NCBI RefSeq assembly: GCF_963662255.1
Contig: NC_085049.1
Span: 27,870,142-27,934,141 of the forward strand
Source of the DNA: Cinclus cinclus
Taxonomy: Eukaryota > Chordata > Aves > Passeriformes > Cinclidae
DNA: 64,000 nt
Direction: 5' to 3'
Shown here: positions 1-13,799 of the stretch, one piece after another
Position numbering within the stretch: position 1 is the stretch's first letter
Layout of the letters: every line of letters starts with the position of its first letter
The notes under the pieces: generated by a model
Seen by the model: only the letters and a program-made list of their open reading frames with translations
Databases searched by the model: none
What the model was told of the DNA's origin: nothing
Program-made: the position numbers and the translations under genes

Positions 1-577
1 CCTGTTTGGGAACATTGCTCTGAGATGTACATCCACAGCCAGGTTCCATTAGTTCCTCCAGATATGGGACTATGCCTGGCATCCTCTTGAGCTCTTCTGT
101 GGGACAGATATGCTCTCCCAGTAGCCCCATGGCTCCTGTTTCCCACTTAACTGCATTAGGTGACCCATAGTCTCAGCACCTTTCCAAATGCCAGAGAGCT
201 GTGAGGGTACAGGCTCACTCATGAGAGTAGCAGTCCTTCTCCTGTGCCTTCACAATGTGGTCCTTTCTTGCCCAAAACAAAACAACCAAACCCAAGATCT
301 CTTATGATATGGCAAGGAAGCTCAATTTACTTCGGCCCTGAGTCATGACAGGTTACAAGGGGATGGGATTTGCACAGAACCAGGACATTTTTTTGGAAGC
401 CCAGAAAGAGACCATCAGTGATTTGCAGGATACATCCTTGCTGAGGCAAAGAATGCAGCAGCTTATAGCATAGTCAATGAACAAAGTGTGGGGAGAAAAG
501 TTTCCGTGTTCTGGGTTTGAAAATCTCTGCTATTTGCATTTTTTATGTTGCTATCTTTTTGATTCATTCCTTTTGCA

Positions 578-865
578 AAACCAAAGACCTTAAGGCCAGA
601 AGATACAAGACATTGTAATGGTGGGACCTTTTATAGAACACAGGCTATTTAATTCCATTGACTTCCATTTGTATGGAGGCTGATAATTTGTATTGGGTGA
701 AAACACATTTTCCAAAAAGGCATCAGCCCTTGATGTGAGGAGTCTGAGAGATGGAGAAGTTACTGCTTCTCTTGGTAGTTTGTTCCAGTAGTTAAACACT
801 TGCAGTGTAATTTGTGCCTCATTTCTCATTTGAAGGTGTTTCACTTTACAGACTTGCATTCACCC
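578..865 (-). mobile_element. Ancient CR1-type LINE 3' end
   Basis: Read on the minus strand, this contains a diverged stretch of the C-terminal CR1 coding region ('NYWNKLPREAVTSPSLRLL', compare the usual 'HWNRLPREVVESPSLEVF'). It is followed by a 3' UTR ending in a 'tggccttaa' motif near 590-600. The order coding tail, 'gcctgtgttctat', 'ggtcccaccatt', 'tggcctta' matches the older CR1 lineage common in turtles and crocodilians rather than the younger avian one. The 5' end (right side) fades out near 865. The open frame over 590-859 is a remnant, not a gene. Confidence 0.75.
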
Positions 866-1889
866 ATTTTTCTATAGTTCTGCTTATCCACAGTGAACCT
901 TAATCTTCCTCAAGGTCCCTGCTTTCCCAGTTGCAGTATCTTGCTTTGTAGATATCATCTGCATTTCTTAGTCCTTAACATATTACTCTCTATTTGGCTG
1001 AATTAAAATGTATTCCGTTTGAACAGGTATAATTTAGAAGGGATCTGCTTTATTTAATATTTCTGCTTCTCTACCAGTCTTTGCAAAGTTCACCTCAAGT
1101 ATTTTGCATTTATTTGTACATTGGTGATGAGATGTGAAATCACATTCTGTTTACTCATGATATATGCAGAACCTCACACCAAATCCTCCTACTGAATGAT
1201 GATTCTGTTCTTTGTTCCATTTTGAGATTCCTCAGACAGTCCTCAATTCGTTGAATAGGTGCTTTACTGTCAAGGTATAATGCAATTTAAATCACAGTGC
1301 TATGAGATAATAAGTCACAAACTCTACAAAAGCCAAAACTTCTGTAGGATATTCACTTACCTTTGTCAATGGAGTTTGGAATTTAATTAGAGTATGAAAC
1401 CCTATTGCTTTAAAAATACTTTGTCCCCATAATCCTGTGTTTCTTGCCATGAATTTTATTGATATTGTTTTATATATTTAACACTGATTCAGCATTTCTG
1501 TGATCTTTCCTGGGAGTATTGGCAGGATGAAAACTCTCCCTTCTTCCCTTGCCCTTTTTGACTGTTGATTCAACATTAAGATTCCCCTAGTCTTACCAAA
1601 TTCCTCAACATTCTACAGTGTATTAAAAATTAACATTACAGTGCTGAGGTATGTTTGTAAGCCAGTTCTTCAAGAATTGTGGTTATTGGCTGTTTGGCCT
1701 ACAGAACTTGTCCCTGGCTTCCTATAGGTTTGGAATTAATTATTGCCAACTCAGTAAATACTAAATATATACATAGTGTGTTAAAAAGCCATAGTAAAGA
1801 TTATAAGACATTTTGCTACCTTGGTGTTAACAATTTTGCCTCTTTTATCTATTATCATACTTCCACTTACCTGCAGATTTCTTTTGTTC

Positions 1890-2743
1890 CCAGAGTGTTT
1901 TCAGATACCATCAGCATTCTCCTGGAGAAACAGGCAGCCCATGGCTTGGTCAGATGCACTCTTTGGGGGTGAAAAACTGACTGGATGACTGGGCCCAGAG
2001 AATGAGATGGTGGAGAATGGAGTTATATCTAGTTGGTGGCTGGTCTCTGGGCTCAGTGTTGGGGGCAGTCCTGTTTAATATCTTTATTGATGACCTGGAT
2101 GAGTGCGTCAAGTGCTCCCTCAGTGAGTTTGCAGATAACATCAAGTTGAGTGGCAGTGTTGATCTGCTGGAGGGTAGGAAGGCTCTGCAGAAGGATTAGG
2201 ACAGGCTGGATTGGTGGACCAAGGCCATCTATGTGAGATTCAAGAAGGCCAAGGGCCAGGTCCTGCCCTTGGGTCACAAAGGTGCCCTGCAGTGCCACAG
2301 CTGGGGGAAAAGTGGCTGGAAATCTACCCAAAGCAAAAGGATCTGGGAGTGCCGGTGACAGTGGCTGTACAAAGCCAGTTTGTGCCCAGGTGGCCAAGAA
2401 GACCAGTGATGTCCTGGCCTGTATCAGGAAAAGGATGGCCAGCAGGACCAAGGAATACTGGGGCCAGCCTCTTCTCCCTTACAGCTAATGACAGAACAAG
2501 AGGACATAGCTTCAAATTACACCGGGGAATTTTTGGATTGGACATCAGGAAAAGATTTTCACTGATAGGGTGATTAGGCATTGGAATAGGCTGCCCATGG
2601 AGGTGGTGGAGTCACCAATCCTGGGAATGTTCTATAAACAGCTGAATTTAGTGCTATGGTGTAGTTGGTATGGCGAGGTTCAGTCAAGGGTTGGAGTCAA
2701 TGACCTTGGAGGTCTTTTCCAACCTTAATGATTCTATGATTTT
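1890..2743 (+). mobile_element. CR1 LINE fragment, internally deleted, inactive
   Basis: A plus-strand avian CR1 piece begins in the reverse transcriptase region ('cattctcctggagaaac' at about 1914) and runs to the 3' end 'attctatgat' near 2740. A reading frame at 2002-2199 contains the RT segment [11 protein letters not shown] (2071-2103). The catalytic F/YADD box appears as FADN at 2128-2139, so the second aspartate is lost. A stop at 2197-2199 replaces a normally coding 'gatctggac' stretch. Near 2455-2465 the sequence jumps from the C-terminal RT region to the 3' region ('cctcttctccctt'), implying a deletion of several hundred bases against the consensus I remember. The 3' tail 'ggtcttttccaacct' is intact. 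It is clearly a dead copy. Confidence 0.93.
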
Positions 2744-5454
2744 GTTATTCTTAACTCTGTCAGCCAGACATTTTTCCTTCATTTCTTCAGCTTCCCTTAT
2801 CGGTTACTTACACCCCATACAATTTTCATTTGTATGGACTGCCACCTGTAACTGCTGCCTTAGATTTTACCATATGTTGCTTTAATTTCTAATTACTGCT
2901 TTATTTGCCATCAAACTAAGCATTGTTTTCTTATCCAGTGCTGCAAGCTTTTCACTGTGGCACCAGCATGTTGACTAGTCAATTAACTCTTCTTATATAA
3001 AGTACTACCACTTTTCAATCATGTTACCTCTCTAATCTTTGGTCCCTTCTCAGTTTCACTCAAATTTTCTTCAAATACCTTCTCTTGAAGCCTTAAGACC
3101 ATTTGTTGGTACCTGTGTACTTTGTATGCATATGGGTATGGGTATGTAAGTACTACTTGCAGATGCTGAACTTTTGTTGCCCTTATTGATTGTAACCTGG
3201 CTGTGATATTTGGTTTCCAGGCAACTGTCACAATTCATTGATTAATTTATCTTCTCGTAGGAAGAAGAGAGAAATAGAATCTTTTAATTTAACATTTTTT
3301 CACCATTTCTTGTTTTCATGCAATTCGAGCAGTCATTATAGTCTTTTTTCCCCTCTGTGTTTCCAGATTTGTAACAGTTGCTCTTTCTGCAACTGACTCC
3401 CCTGATTTTTTTTGTTTCCAGTCATACCCTTCCAATTTTTAAACTAAATTCTTTCCTTACATGGATATCATAGATTACTATGAAGAAACTATCATATTTC
3501 AATATTCTTCTTTCTGCTTTTTTTTCATACAGCTTGATATTTAATTTGTCCAGAAGATTGCCTTTGTCACACATTGAACTGTCCATGGAGTTCATAGAAA
3601 ATTTAGAAGTCAGTAATGTGTGCGTTTCCTTTCACTCCTTTTCAGTCATTTTCATAGATCCCTTGTAAACATGTTTATGTGACGTGCTAAACAAATACCA
3701 GAAATCTCAGATCTTTTGCCACACGATTTTCCTGCTACTTCAAAGACAGAGGAGAATTTTTTAAAGAACCCAAATGTATTTTGGAGTAGTGTAAAATATT
3801 TTTTAAAATCCAGAGTTAGGAACCATTCTGGTGACCTGCTATTACCTGTCTGGGTAGTGTTGAAATCCCCTTCTCAGCCACCAAAAGCTTCTTTCTTCTA
3901 CTTAAGTTCCTCTTTGCAGAGTTGTCCTCAATTCTTCCAACAGTTAATTTTGGTGGAGTTTTAATAACAATGGGATAAAGAGTGTCAGGTCAACTAAGAG
4001 CATTTTCCTGTTAATAAACTGAACAGACATCCTCACAGGAGGTCAGCAAAGATTGATTTGTCATTATGGACAATACAGACCAAATTCAGTTCTCAGTTAC
4101 CTGACTTCAGTACAGCTGTATTAAGATAATTGGACTAGAATTTCAATAAAGGTGCAGTTTTTATTTTTGCTTTTGGCTACCTTCAGCTAAGTGATAAATA
4201 AGAAGCCTAAATGAAAAAATTCTGATTATTCATAGTTTTGAGTACTCTTCCCTGCCCTGTTCTTCCCTTCTTACTGTGGCTGTGCTGATCAGCTAAGTGG
4301 TGCTAAAGTGATGGATGTCATATTCTGCTGGGAGTGGAAATTGTCACTCAGACAGGAAACCACTTGGTTTTCATTCTTTCCTTGCTTGGATTTATGTGGG
4401 CAATCATCAGCAGGACACTTTTTGGATCTGAAATTGGGTCTGCAGACAACTTTTTCTACTGAAATCTGTGATGTGTATTCAATCACTGCTATAAACAAAG
4501 GGCATCTATATAAGCTAGATATTAGCTATATTAGCTCAGTATAGTGGACAATAAAAGCAGCTTCCAGATTGTTTAATTGGCGGGGAGTTTGCTGTTTATT
4601 GGAATGAAACCAGAATGCAAAATAATGCTTCCTGGAGTATCACTATTGTTTGCTCTCCACACTGGATGGAGAAAGATAAGGAGAGGAAAGTGGGAAAATT
4701 ACCCCCTGGCACATCTCTGCCAGCTTTCGGTTTCAGTCATGCAGTAAGTCCATGCACGCATCAGTTCTGATGAGCTGATAAACAAATCTATCACATTTGC
4801 TAAGTCTGTGGGAATCCCAGGCTGTCTAATGGTAGATGGAGGTAGGGGTTACAGCTGGATGGAATTTGCCATAGCTGGGAGCTGAAATACAATAATAATA
4901 CAGTAATAAATATATTGCTGCTCCAGCAGAGAGAGCAGAACTTCTGGGGCTGCATGAAATTTGGGTATAAAAGTGGCAGCAGTGGGAGACTGCGAGGATA
5001 TTTAGCATAAGGCAGCAGGAGATATCCAGGCGCTTAGGAGATGTGGCAAATGGAGAAAGTTGCAGTCTGTGAAGCACAGTAGTCCAAAATTCAGATCATT
5101 CATTGTATTTAAAATGAAAATGGTACACATTTTGGATAATGTTATAATTTTATCATGGTGTTTAGTAACCGGATGAAATAATTAGTTTCTCTGTGGACTA
5201 ATACCCTCTTTAATTTACTGTATGTTGAACATACAAGGATGCACACACATTTTACCAGCCGTTCTCTTGTTACTTCCAAGGGGAATTCATTTTGAGTCAG
5301 GGACATTTTAGGTGATATTGTATCACCTTAACATTTTCGTAAGATGTATTTTAAGTTATGAATTATCAGTGCACCCAGTCTTTGTGGCAAAACCTGAACT
5401 GACAAGCTTATCTATGTGAGAACTAAAATCACATCATACACAAGCTAGGGTGAG

Positions 5455-6160
5455 AATCTTCAGTTCATTTAGTGGATGAGGGGAAGGTGTGGATATCAAC
5501 TACCTAGACTTTAGCTGAAGCCTTGAACCACTTTCCACAACATTCTCCTGAGAAACTGGCTGTTCATGGCTTGGTCAGGTGCACTTTTTTGGGGGATAAA
5601 AATTGTCTGGATGATCAGGCTTAGAGAATTGTGGTGACTTGTACTACATCCACCTGGTGGCTGGTCACTAGTGGTGTTCCCCAGGGCTCAGCTGGGGCCA
5701 GCACTGGGTAATACCATGATCAGTTTTCTGGATGAGTGCTCTCTGTTAGGCGATAGCACAACATTGATCTCCTGGAGGGTAGGAAGGCTTTGCAGAAAGA
5801 TCTGGACAGGCTGAATCAATGGGCTGAAGCCAAAGGTAGGAGGCCTTATTGCTACCACTGCCTGAAAGGAGCACAGAGTCCAGCCTCTTCTCCCAAGAAG
5901 CAAGTGACAGGACAAGAGGAAATAGCCTCAAGTTGTTCCAGGGAAGGTTTTAGATTGTCTGTAAGAAAAATGTCTTTACCAAAATAGCTGTCAAACATTG
6001 GAATGGGCTGCCTATGGAGGTGATGGAGTCACCATTCCTGGAGCTATGTAAAGGTGGCACTTAAGGACATGGTTAAATGGTGAGCCTGATGGTGCTAGCC
6101 TAAGAGTTGGGCCCAATGATCCTAGAGGTCTTTTTCAACCTAAACTATTCCATTATTCTA
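5455..6160 (+). mobile_element. CR1 LINE fragment, internally deleted, inactive
   Basis: A second plus-strand avian CR1 starts around 'cagttcatttagtggatgag' (5461) and passes through the RT region ('ggtgttccccagggctca' at 5673). It jumps near 5840-5850 to a segment resembling 'ctctacaactacctgaaagg', then continues through the 3' coding tail ('cattggaatgggctgcc') to a degraded 3' end near 6160. The F/YADD catalytic box is missing and frames are broken. The deletion starts earlier in the RT than in the copy at 1890-2743, so the two truncations are independent. Confidence 0.92.
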
Positions 6161-9100
6161 AGAGCATTTGGCACCAAAGTGTTTTTGACCTTGTCCCTAA
6201 ATACATATTAACTTAAACACAGGCACAAACAGCTGAGGAGAGATGTGATGTGAGCTTTCAATGCTCAGTAATTCTGCCAGGAGAGATCAGCAGCAGCTCC
6301 TGTGTGCACAGAATTGCAGAGACAATTTCACTGATATGAGCAAACCCTTTTTGATTACTTGGGTGAGAAGACAGAGAAAGAGAGGAACGGACAAAGTGAC
6401 ATTTTAATTAAATCAATGTTTAAGAAAAATATTTAAGGAAGTAGATGGAAAAAAATAGGGAAAACATAAACAAAACAAAAAAAAGTCCCCAGGAGCGCTG
6501 TGGCGTTAATCTAACCTTCAGCATGACTGAAAACTGCACAGGCAGGTAAGCAGCATTATTGATGCTTGAAGTAATTACTTCAGCAGCACTGCTATCAAAA
6601 TTCATAGTGATTGATTTCCCACTAGTCAGCTTATCTGTCTCAGAATAAGTTCACTGGAAAGCAGCTTATAACCCCTTCCTAATAAGCCATGGCACATCAC
6701 TGGAGAAAATGGCGTCAGGCTCGTTTTGTTTTGCATTCACTGCTATTAAAGGTTGAATCATTCAAAATTTTAAGATGCCAGGCAATTTTCCTTTCCAGAC
6801 AGCCTAGGAATACAGAGATCTGAACTTCCCAAGTAACCTGTCCTTGTCCTCCTAGTTACAGTGTCAACTGAAGGAGACTTTAAAACTGAATTTCTTTCAA
6901 TAACAACATGGGAAAGTCATATCTGAACACACACACCACACATATTTTAAAGATGCTTTTCAAATGTGGAATATTTTCCATAGGCTGACTGAGAGCTGGT
7001 TAAACCAGAACAGTGTAGGATATAATTGAGGTGCCTTAGGCCACAACAGTAATGTTGCTGTATATGCATTTGTCAGCATCAGGTTAAGTCCATATTCCCT
7101 CAAGGTACAGATTCAGGTCCAAATCTGAGGTGAAATCTTTAAGGTCAGGAGGGATGAAGATACAGGTGGCTCTGAGGCCATTTTCCCTGAAGACTTAGAA
7201 GACATGATCCATGTCACCACAGCTTCAGTAAAGAACCACAGTACTGTGACAGGAACATGATTAAACATCTCTCATGTCCCAAATACCCTGATTGAAATTA
7301 ACAAACAAAGAATTACTGTCCGTGACATTGCAACAATTATCCAGGCAAATGCAACCTTCATCCCACCTCTGGACAGGGGGTGCATGACTTCTAGAGAAAG
7401 CCTAGCAAGCTGGAGTGGGGAGGGCATTCTCTTTCCCCATCCATTTTTTAAAAAGAGCCATGGGCTGGAAAACAGTAGCCAAGACATGGAGCTCTAACAC
7501 TAGGTCAGCATCTTTAAGGGTTTGGACCTTTACTTCCCTCCAGCTTCTGTTGGTTGGCAGTCATCTACTCCCACAGATCAAAGCACAGGAAATAATGAAA
7601 TTAAGGACAAGTGCAAGAGGCTTAACCAGCAGTCCCCTGGATTTGTGACAGTCTGTGTCAGGAGGCACATCATCTGCAAATGTTTTTCCTTTTCCTTTTG
7701 GCTGTTTCCTGTGCACAGAGAGCCAGAATGCTTCCTTATGCATATAGTTGTTTCCCCCCTGCCATATGGCAGGGTGCACAACACAAGAGGTAATGGTGCT
7801 ATTTGTCAGGAAGGAAAAGGACTATTTGCTGGATCAGTTTTATGAAGGAAAAGAGAGGGAAGAAGAAGGTGCAGGAAAACCATTTTGTACAATTGACAAA
7901 GGAAAGAGAGGAGCTGAGTGAGATAATTTCTCAGGGCAGAGATAGGCTGCTCCTTCCAGGACCCAACAGCTGCCTGCTTAGAATCCTGAGAGAGGAAGGC
8001 AAAAGCAGGAGGGGAGTTCGACCTAAACTTTCACAGAGGATTCACAGACAACTCTTTTAGAATTGTGAGAAGATGTGTACAGAAGTGCCCAGGGTTTCTT
8101 TTGCTGCCCATTGACACTGTTCAGGAAACCAGGTGGGGTAGAAAAGTTCTGTACCCTCCTTTACGAGAAAAGTCCTCAGCACATGGCAGTCCTAGTAGAG
8201 GAGCTCAGGGTTGTACAAACAACACATCCCAGCAGTCCCAGGTGGCCTGTGACTCTTCAGATGGTGTGACAGAGTGGCAGGCATGGCAACCCTTTGTTCT
8301 GTCCACTGTACCCAGCAGGCCCTGGAGACATCAGAGGAGACATCTCACCATGGTCTGCAAACCAATATGCCAACCCTGGGTTTTGGCCCACATTACCAGT
8401 AGGCTTCTGTGCTCTTTTTATCCTTCTGTGTTTCCAGTGCACTGAGCTACACCACGACCCAAATTTCTGCATCACCCTTCTGGCTTGTAACACTGTGCTT
8501 CTATTTCAGTGCCTGACTCCCTGGCCAGCACGGTGATCCTCTTGCTCCACGGGAGTCTGGCAAGGTTGGGGCAGCAGATGGTCACAATAACACAGTGAGG
8601 TTATATGAAAACTGTCTCTGCTGGGGGCACATTTGTCTCAGATGCACAGGGATGGTTTGACACAGCTATAGAGGAAGGTAGATGAGGGTACAACTGGTTT
8701 CCCTTGCAGGACACACACTCCTTTATCCTCGCAAAGCTTTAACTTCTTCCCTGTGTGTTTGTATCTCTCCCCACTTGTCTCTCTGGATGGGTGCAGCAGC
8801 TCAGTGCTCCAATTCCCAAAGAGTCAAGAGGTGAGGTGCAGAATGCAGACAGGATGGATCCCCTGGGGGCTGGAAAGTCTCTCTCCTTCTCTAATTGTTT
8901 CTGACGTTTCACCTGACACATCCTGAGTGAGCACATCACCCCTGCTTCTGGGGGTGATAAAATGTTTGGATCTCTGAATGTTTAGCTGTGTTCTTTGTCG
9001 ACAAGAGATCACAGATGTCAGAACTCTGAAAAAAAAATCCCACAAAAAAGAGAGACTGAAAAACAAAATAAATGACAGAGATGGAGAAGGAAGTCAAGTA

Positions 9101-10432
9101 GAAATAGGAACAATTGCCTAGAGACAGGTGGACAGATGCCTAGCAAACCAGAGAGACAGACGGCTGTGGCAGAAAGACAGCATGCTTCTTACTGTTCTTG
9201 GGCTGTAATTATCAGCTATTTAGGCACTAAGCCCGGGCAAACCAGTTATTATCAGTATTCAACAGCTCGGAGGTGAAGCCCAAAGCAATTAATGCCCTTT
9301 GAGATCTCGGGACCAACTACAATGAGCACTGATTTTAAGCAGAGTGTTTGTGGGGAGGGAGGGATTAGGACTTTTTCACTGCATAAGAAAGGGGGGAGGG
9401 GGAATTTCTTGGTGAGCAAAACAAGTGTGAACTGCAAGAGAGTCAGAGCCTGCACAGAGAAAGTGACTATAGATCACATATTCTCTACAAGCATCCCTTA
9501 TTCTTAAAATGAGAAATTGCTGTTCAAACCCAAAGAGTTCTTCTGAGAAAGCAGAAGTTCTGAGAAATACATCACGAGGAGAGCAGAAAAAGCCATGGTC
9601 TGTGAAGGGCAGGAGCACCTCACCCCTCTTTTCATTTGGACTGATGTAGCTGTAGCATCTGAAAAGGTGATAAGACTCATATTATGGGATGAAGGGAAGG
9701 AAAGAAGGAGGGATATGCACTTTCCTGGGTGGAGGGCTGAAATTCAGAAGCAGGACTCTCATTTCCTTGGTATTCATATTTTGCCATGACTAGAAAACCA
9801 TCCTCCTCCTGATCCGATCCTGTAGTGATAAAAGGCACTTGGTGTGGCATTACAATGTTTTTCAAGGAAATATAGAAGAGTATCCTAAAGGAAAACTTTC
9901 AAATAAACTTTCAAAGACTGTGTAGTGTACATATTTTAGTATTAAGAGCCATATGTTTACAATTGCCATATATGCACACACACATGTAGGTGGTGGCTCA
10001 ACAGCTGGTGCTGGGCACTTCTGAGTCAGAAACCTTGAGAAAACATGAAGTCCCAGGCACAAGAAATTCTGTTTGTCATGGCAACTGGAAGCTTAGATAT
10101 TTTCCTGACCCTGAGCAGCTGCTCACTGCTCTTTGGCTCAGAAAATAAAGTGTGAGTAACTGAAAACTTAGTGGAATTATGTTGGGATATTTTCCTCTAG
10201 GTCTTAAGCATGTTTGGGGATGAACAGCAGAGCCAGCAGTTTATGACTAAGGATGCACAAATTAATAGTGTATTTTGGTGCCTCTAATTAGCCCCTCAAG
10301 CACAGCACAGAACCTGCTTGGAAAACCCTTGTAAACTGCTGCTTCACTGTGAAGCCTGTTCTAATAGTGAGAAGAAAGTGTTTTGAAGAAGGCACATAAA
10401 TGAAATAGCTGTCAATCCTCCTCAGAATTAAC

Positions 10433-10452
10433 TTTTTTTTTTTTTTTTTTTT
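10433..10452. repeat. (T)20 homopolymer
   Basis: Twenty consecutive T. On the minus strand this is a poly(A) tract that could mark a retrotransposed 3' end, but the sequence to its right does not resemble a transcript I recognise. Confidence 0.95.
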
Positions 10453-12120
10453 GTTATATGCTCCTGGAAAACACCTTCCTTTATACTTTGAGCTGTATTT
10501 CTTATATAAACTTGCTCTTCAAAAATTGCAAGTACAGGAACAGCTGGCACACAGTAAGAGTGGCAGGAAAGAGGAAAATGAGGCAAGAGAGAAAATCCAT
10601 TTCCCTGGGCTCTGAAAAGATTGAGAAATGAGAAAAGCTGGTTGAGTGAAAGGGGTCTGGTGGCCTCAGCTGTGGTGGAGGCTCTTTCATCCCACAGTGG
10701 TGAAGCTGTGCAGAGTAGGGCCCCATGAGACCAGGCTTTGTGGGGCAGAAAGCAGCAAGGAAAATATTTCTTTCACCAATGCAAATTTCAAAAGTTCTTC
10801 CACCACGGCAAGTAAAGCACCCATGACCAGTAGATCCACTTCTAGTTTGTGGCAGCTACCATTTGGCTCAAGAAGCAGGTGTTTGCAGCTGCTGAATAGC
10901 TGACCATACCTTACTCAGTTAATGAGGTGACTGACACTTTCTGAGTTGGGCATGAAGGGAGACACTCACATGTCTAAATAGGATAATTAAAGCAAATGTT
11001 TGAATTCTCTGATCCACTTATTTATTTGTTCAACCTGCAGCTTTTCTTGAGGGCTCACAGTCCTAAAGCAGAGCTTTAGAGCTGATTCAGAGAATGATGC
11101 CAAGATTTATTTTCCTTGTGGATCTAACAGCATTACTAAGGACCAAGTGAACAGCGAGGAGCAGTGGAGGCACCATATTCCTTCCACCAGGCTAGGACCA
11201 GAGCTGCTCTCTGTGCTGTGCAGACACTTTTCAGAAACCCACTGACTTTTTGCTACACAAATGGTGGGAGACTCTTGGAAATTGAGTGTTTTCTCTCACT
11301 GCTTTAATTTTTATTTTATTATTTTTGTTTTACCAAGTCCATTGCTTTCTTCCAGGTATTTTGAACGCAGCTAGAAATTCATAGGGCTTGATTGCTTATT
11401 TTCTCTTTTACTTTAGATCCTGGCATGGCATCAGTATACCAATTGAAATTTATTAGGTTCATGCTGTTGCCTGACCAGTAATACAGCCCAGTGTGTTTGC
11501 TCAAGACTATTCTTCCATTAAATGGAGCCCATGCACCCAGCAGGTGCATATGGGTGCCTTTGAAGCTCTTGCTTCAGTCATTTTTGAGGAAGATGGAAGG
11601 ACAAGGTGACAGTTGGCTATTTCTGATATAATAGTTTCTGTAATCACTACATTGGGTTGTAGTCTGGGAGAACTTTTTTAAAAAATACACATTTAAATGT
11701 CATAGAAGAACTATGTAAGATGTTTAGAAATGTCATGTCCCCTGGTTGCCTTGCTAGAGTCTCATAAACAGAGTTGAAGCTTTTCTGGGTTAATTCCATG
11801 TAGCTTTGTACAGAGTCTGCTATGTGAGGAGATGGGATTTGGAAAGTTTATTGACTTCTGTGGGAATGCTTATGTGGTACAGACATGATAAATGAAGCTG
11901 GTAGATTGTGTCTCTTCTGTCAACTTTGTGTCTTGATTTATGGAGCTTTCAGTGTTTTAGGGCTCCACAGCACTGTAATTCCAGATCATGCAGGATTTGC
12001 CTACTTTTGGGACTTGATCCAAAACTCTTTCTATGTATACTGAAAATCTTGATATCTTTTGGAGCAGATACTCTTATTGTTTCAATCTTCTGCAGGAAAA
12101 TTGATAGAAATGTGTTGTAT

Positions 12121-12260
12121 CACTGCAAAAAAAACCACTCCCAAACCCCCAAAACAAACAAAAAACCCCAACCAACCAACAACAACAACACAAAAACAAA
12201 CAAACAAACAAACAAACAAAAAAACACCCACCACAAAATCCCAAAACAGAAAAGAAAGAA
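12121..12260. repeat. A/C-rich low-complexity tract with an (AAAC)n core
   Basis: About 140 bases nearly free of G and T on this strand, with (AAC)n and (AAAC)n runs at 12180-12224. It gives rise to lysine/threonine/asparagine-rich spurious frames on the plus strand and phenylalanine/cysteine-rich ones on the minus strand. Confidence 0.95.
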
Positions 12261-12469
12261 AAGCAAGTTAGGAATGTGTCTTTATTCAGTGGGCTGGGTA
12301 ATGATTTTAGGTGCTGACTCTGCTGGCAGTTTGACATCATTTTTCCCCCAGCCCGTCCCTCTCTAGCTTTGTTTGGAAGGAGAGAATGGAGGCTCCCCGT
12401 AGCATCCCTTGGAGCTCCAGTCTGCTCCCCATCCCTCCCCACCTCCCTCCCTTCTCCCCTCTACCTCCT

Positions 12470-12690
12470 CTCTCTCACTCACTCTGCCTCTTTGTGCTGC
12501 ATGTTCCCTTTTCAAAAAGTAATTTCATGGCTCATGCACTTAAGATTCCATCAGAAAGTCGAGTCTTTGATCAGGCAGACAGACGCCCTGCTGGGATTTC
12601 ATTGGCAAATCACAATTCCCTTAATTAAGACTATGTGTCTTTATATCACTAAACTGATTCCAGCTGGGTCCCTGCTCGTTTTACATCCAG
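12470..12690. promoter_or_regulatory. Possible intronic regulatory block (speculative)
   Basis: A repeat-free stretch with closely spaced homeodomain-type cores (TTAATTAA near 12620) and a CAAATCACAATT segment. The composition resembles conserved non-coding elements, but conservation cannot be seen from one sequence. Confidence 0.15.
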
Positions 12691-13799
12691 ATTTACCTAG
12701 GCTATGGATTCTCACCCTCTGTGACTCTGGAGGAACAAAAAACGTTTAAAGACTTTTCGTTCCCAGTCTCTTTCCCCAGCTGCTTCTCCGCACTGGTACA
12801 GCAGTTGGTGTGGGCTGGGAGCTAAACCTCTCCCTCAGTCTTGTTTGCACTCTCTTCCCAATCAGAAGATATGGTTTTGTGAGTGATTTGCTCTGTTTCT
12901 TTCCAGTGCTTGGAAGCTGGGAATCAGTAGTAGAAAGGGAATTGAACTTGCCTGATGCTTCTAATTTCTTTTTCCCAGAAGCCATGTTTTTACCAAGAGT
13001 CAGGAAGATGCTAAAATTCAGCATAATTTTCTCCTCCTTCCCATCTTTCCTTAGCTATCATTAAAGGTGCAGCAGGTTAAGAATACTCACTTATGGCAAT
13101 CACAGGTCCTGTGTGAAAGAGGCTTTGGTTACATTTCTGCCGTGCTGGGTTTGCTTGTTGTATTAGTCATTCCAAGGCGAGCAATTTCTCTGGAGACAAA
13201 ATAGACAGTCCTGCCTACAAAGTGTGTGGTCTGCTCTAGCCAAGGAATTACGCTTTGGGGGGAGTTTCAACAGACAGTGTTTTTCCACCAGTCATCTGCA
13301 TTTTCCCTTCCTCCTATTTAATTTCCTGTCTCCTCTGAGTGGTGCCCCCACACCTTCTCCAGGGAGAGGAAACTTCCATAGCAACCTGCTAATGGCCCTG
13401 ATTATAGGGATGGCAGCTGGTATGGCTGCACCCAGCCTCTGACCCCAGAGCCTGTCTGGGGAGGACTGAAGGAGGTTCAGGGTTGGGGCTTCTCAGTGCA
13501 CCAAGCCAGTGGTACAACTCTGTTTGCCGTGTGCCAGAGAGAGAAGTCTGGCTCCTCTGGAGCAAATCCCTTGGGCTTGTCCAAAATCATCAGTGGGGGC
13601 AGGAGATGGACTAAAAAATATACCCACAGCTTGAGAAAAGTCCCCATAAATGGATTTGCAGGTGGGTGCAGTCAGACTCTGCCCTAAATGTAGGGAATGG
13701 CTGTCCCTGGGTGGGGCCCTCGATATGCCGCCCCAGGCTCTGAGCATCTCCACAGGTGACAGCTCTGTGGCCAGGAAACCTGGCTGCTGGTTCAACAGT

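Noticed and set aside
2053..2451. 132-codon minus-strand frame
   Set aside because: Antisense shadow of the plus-strand CR1 fragment.
10433..10726. Processed pseudogene on the minus strand ending at the (T)20 tract
   Set aside because: A minus-strand poly(A) fits, but the adjoining sequence has no recognisable coding match, no AATAAA at the right distance and no visible target-site duplication.
12074..12442. Cysteine/phenylalanine-rich minus-strand frame that looks like a membrane protein
   Set aside because: The hydrophobic part is the (AAAC)n tract translated on the opposite strand.
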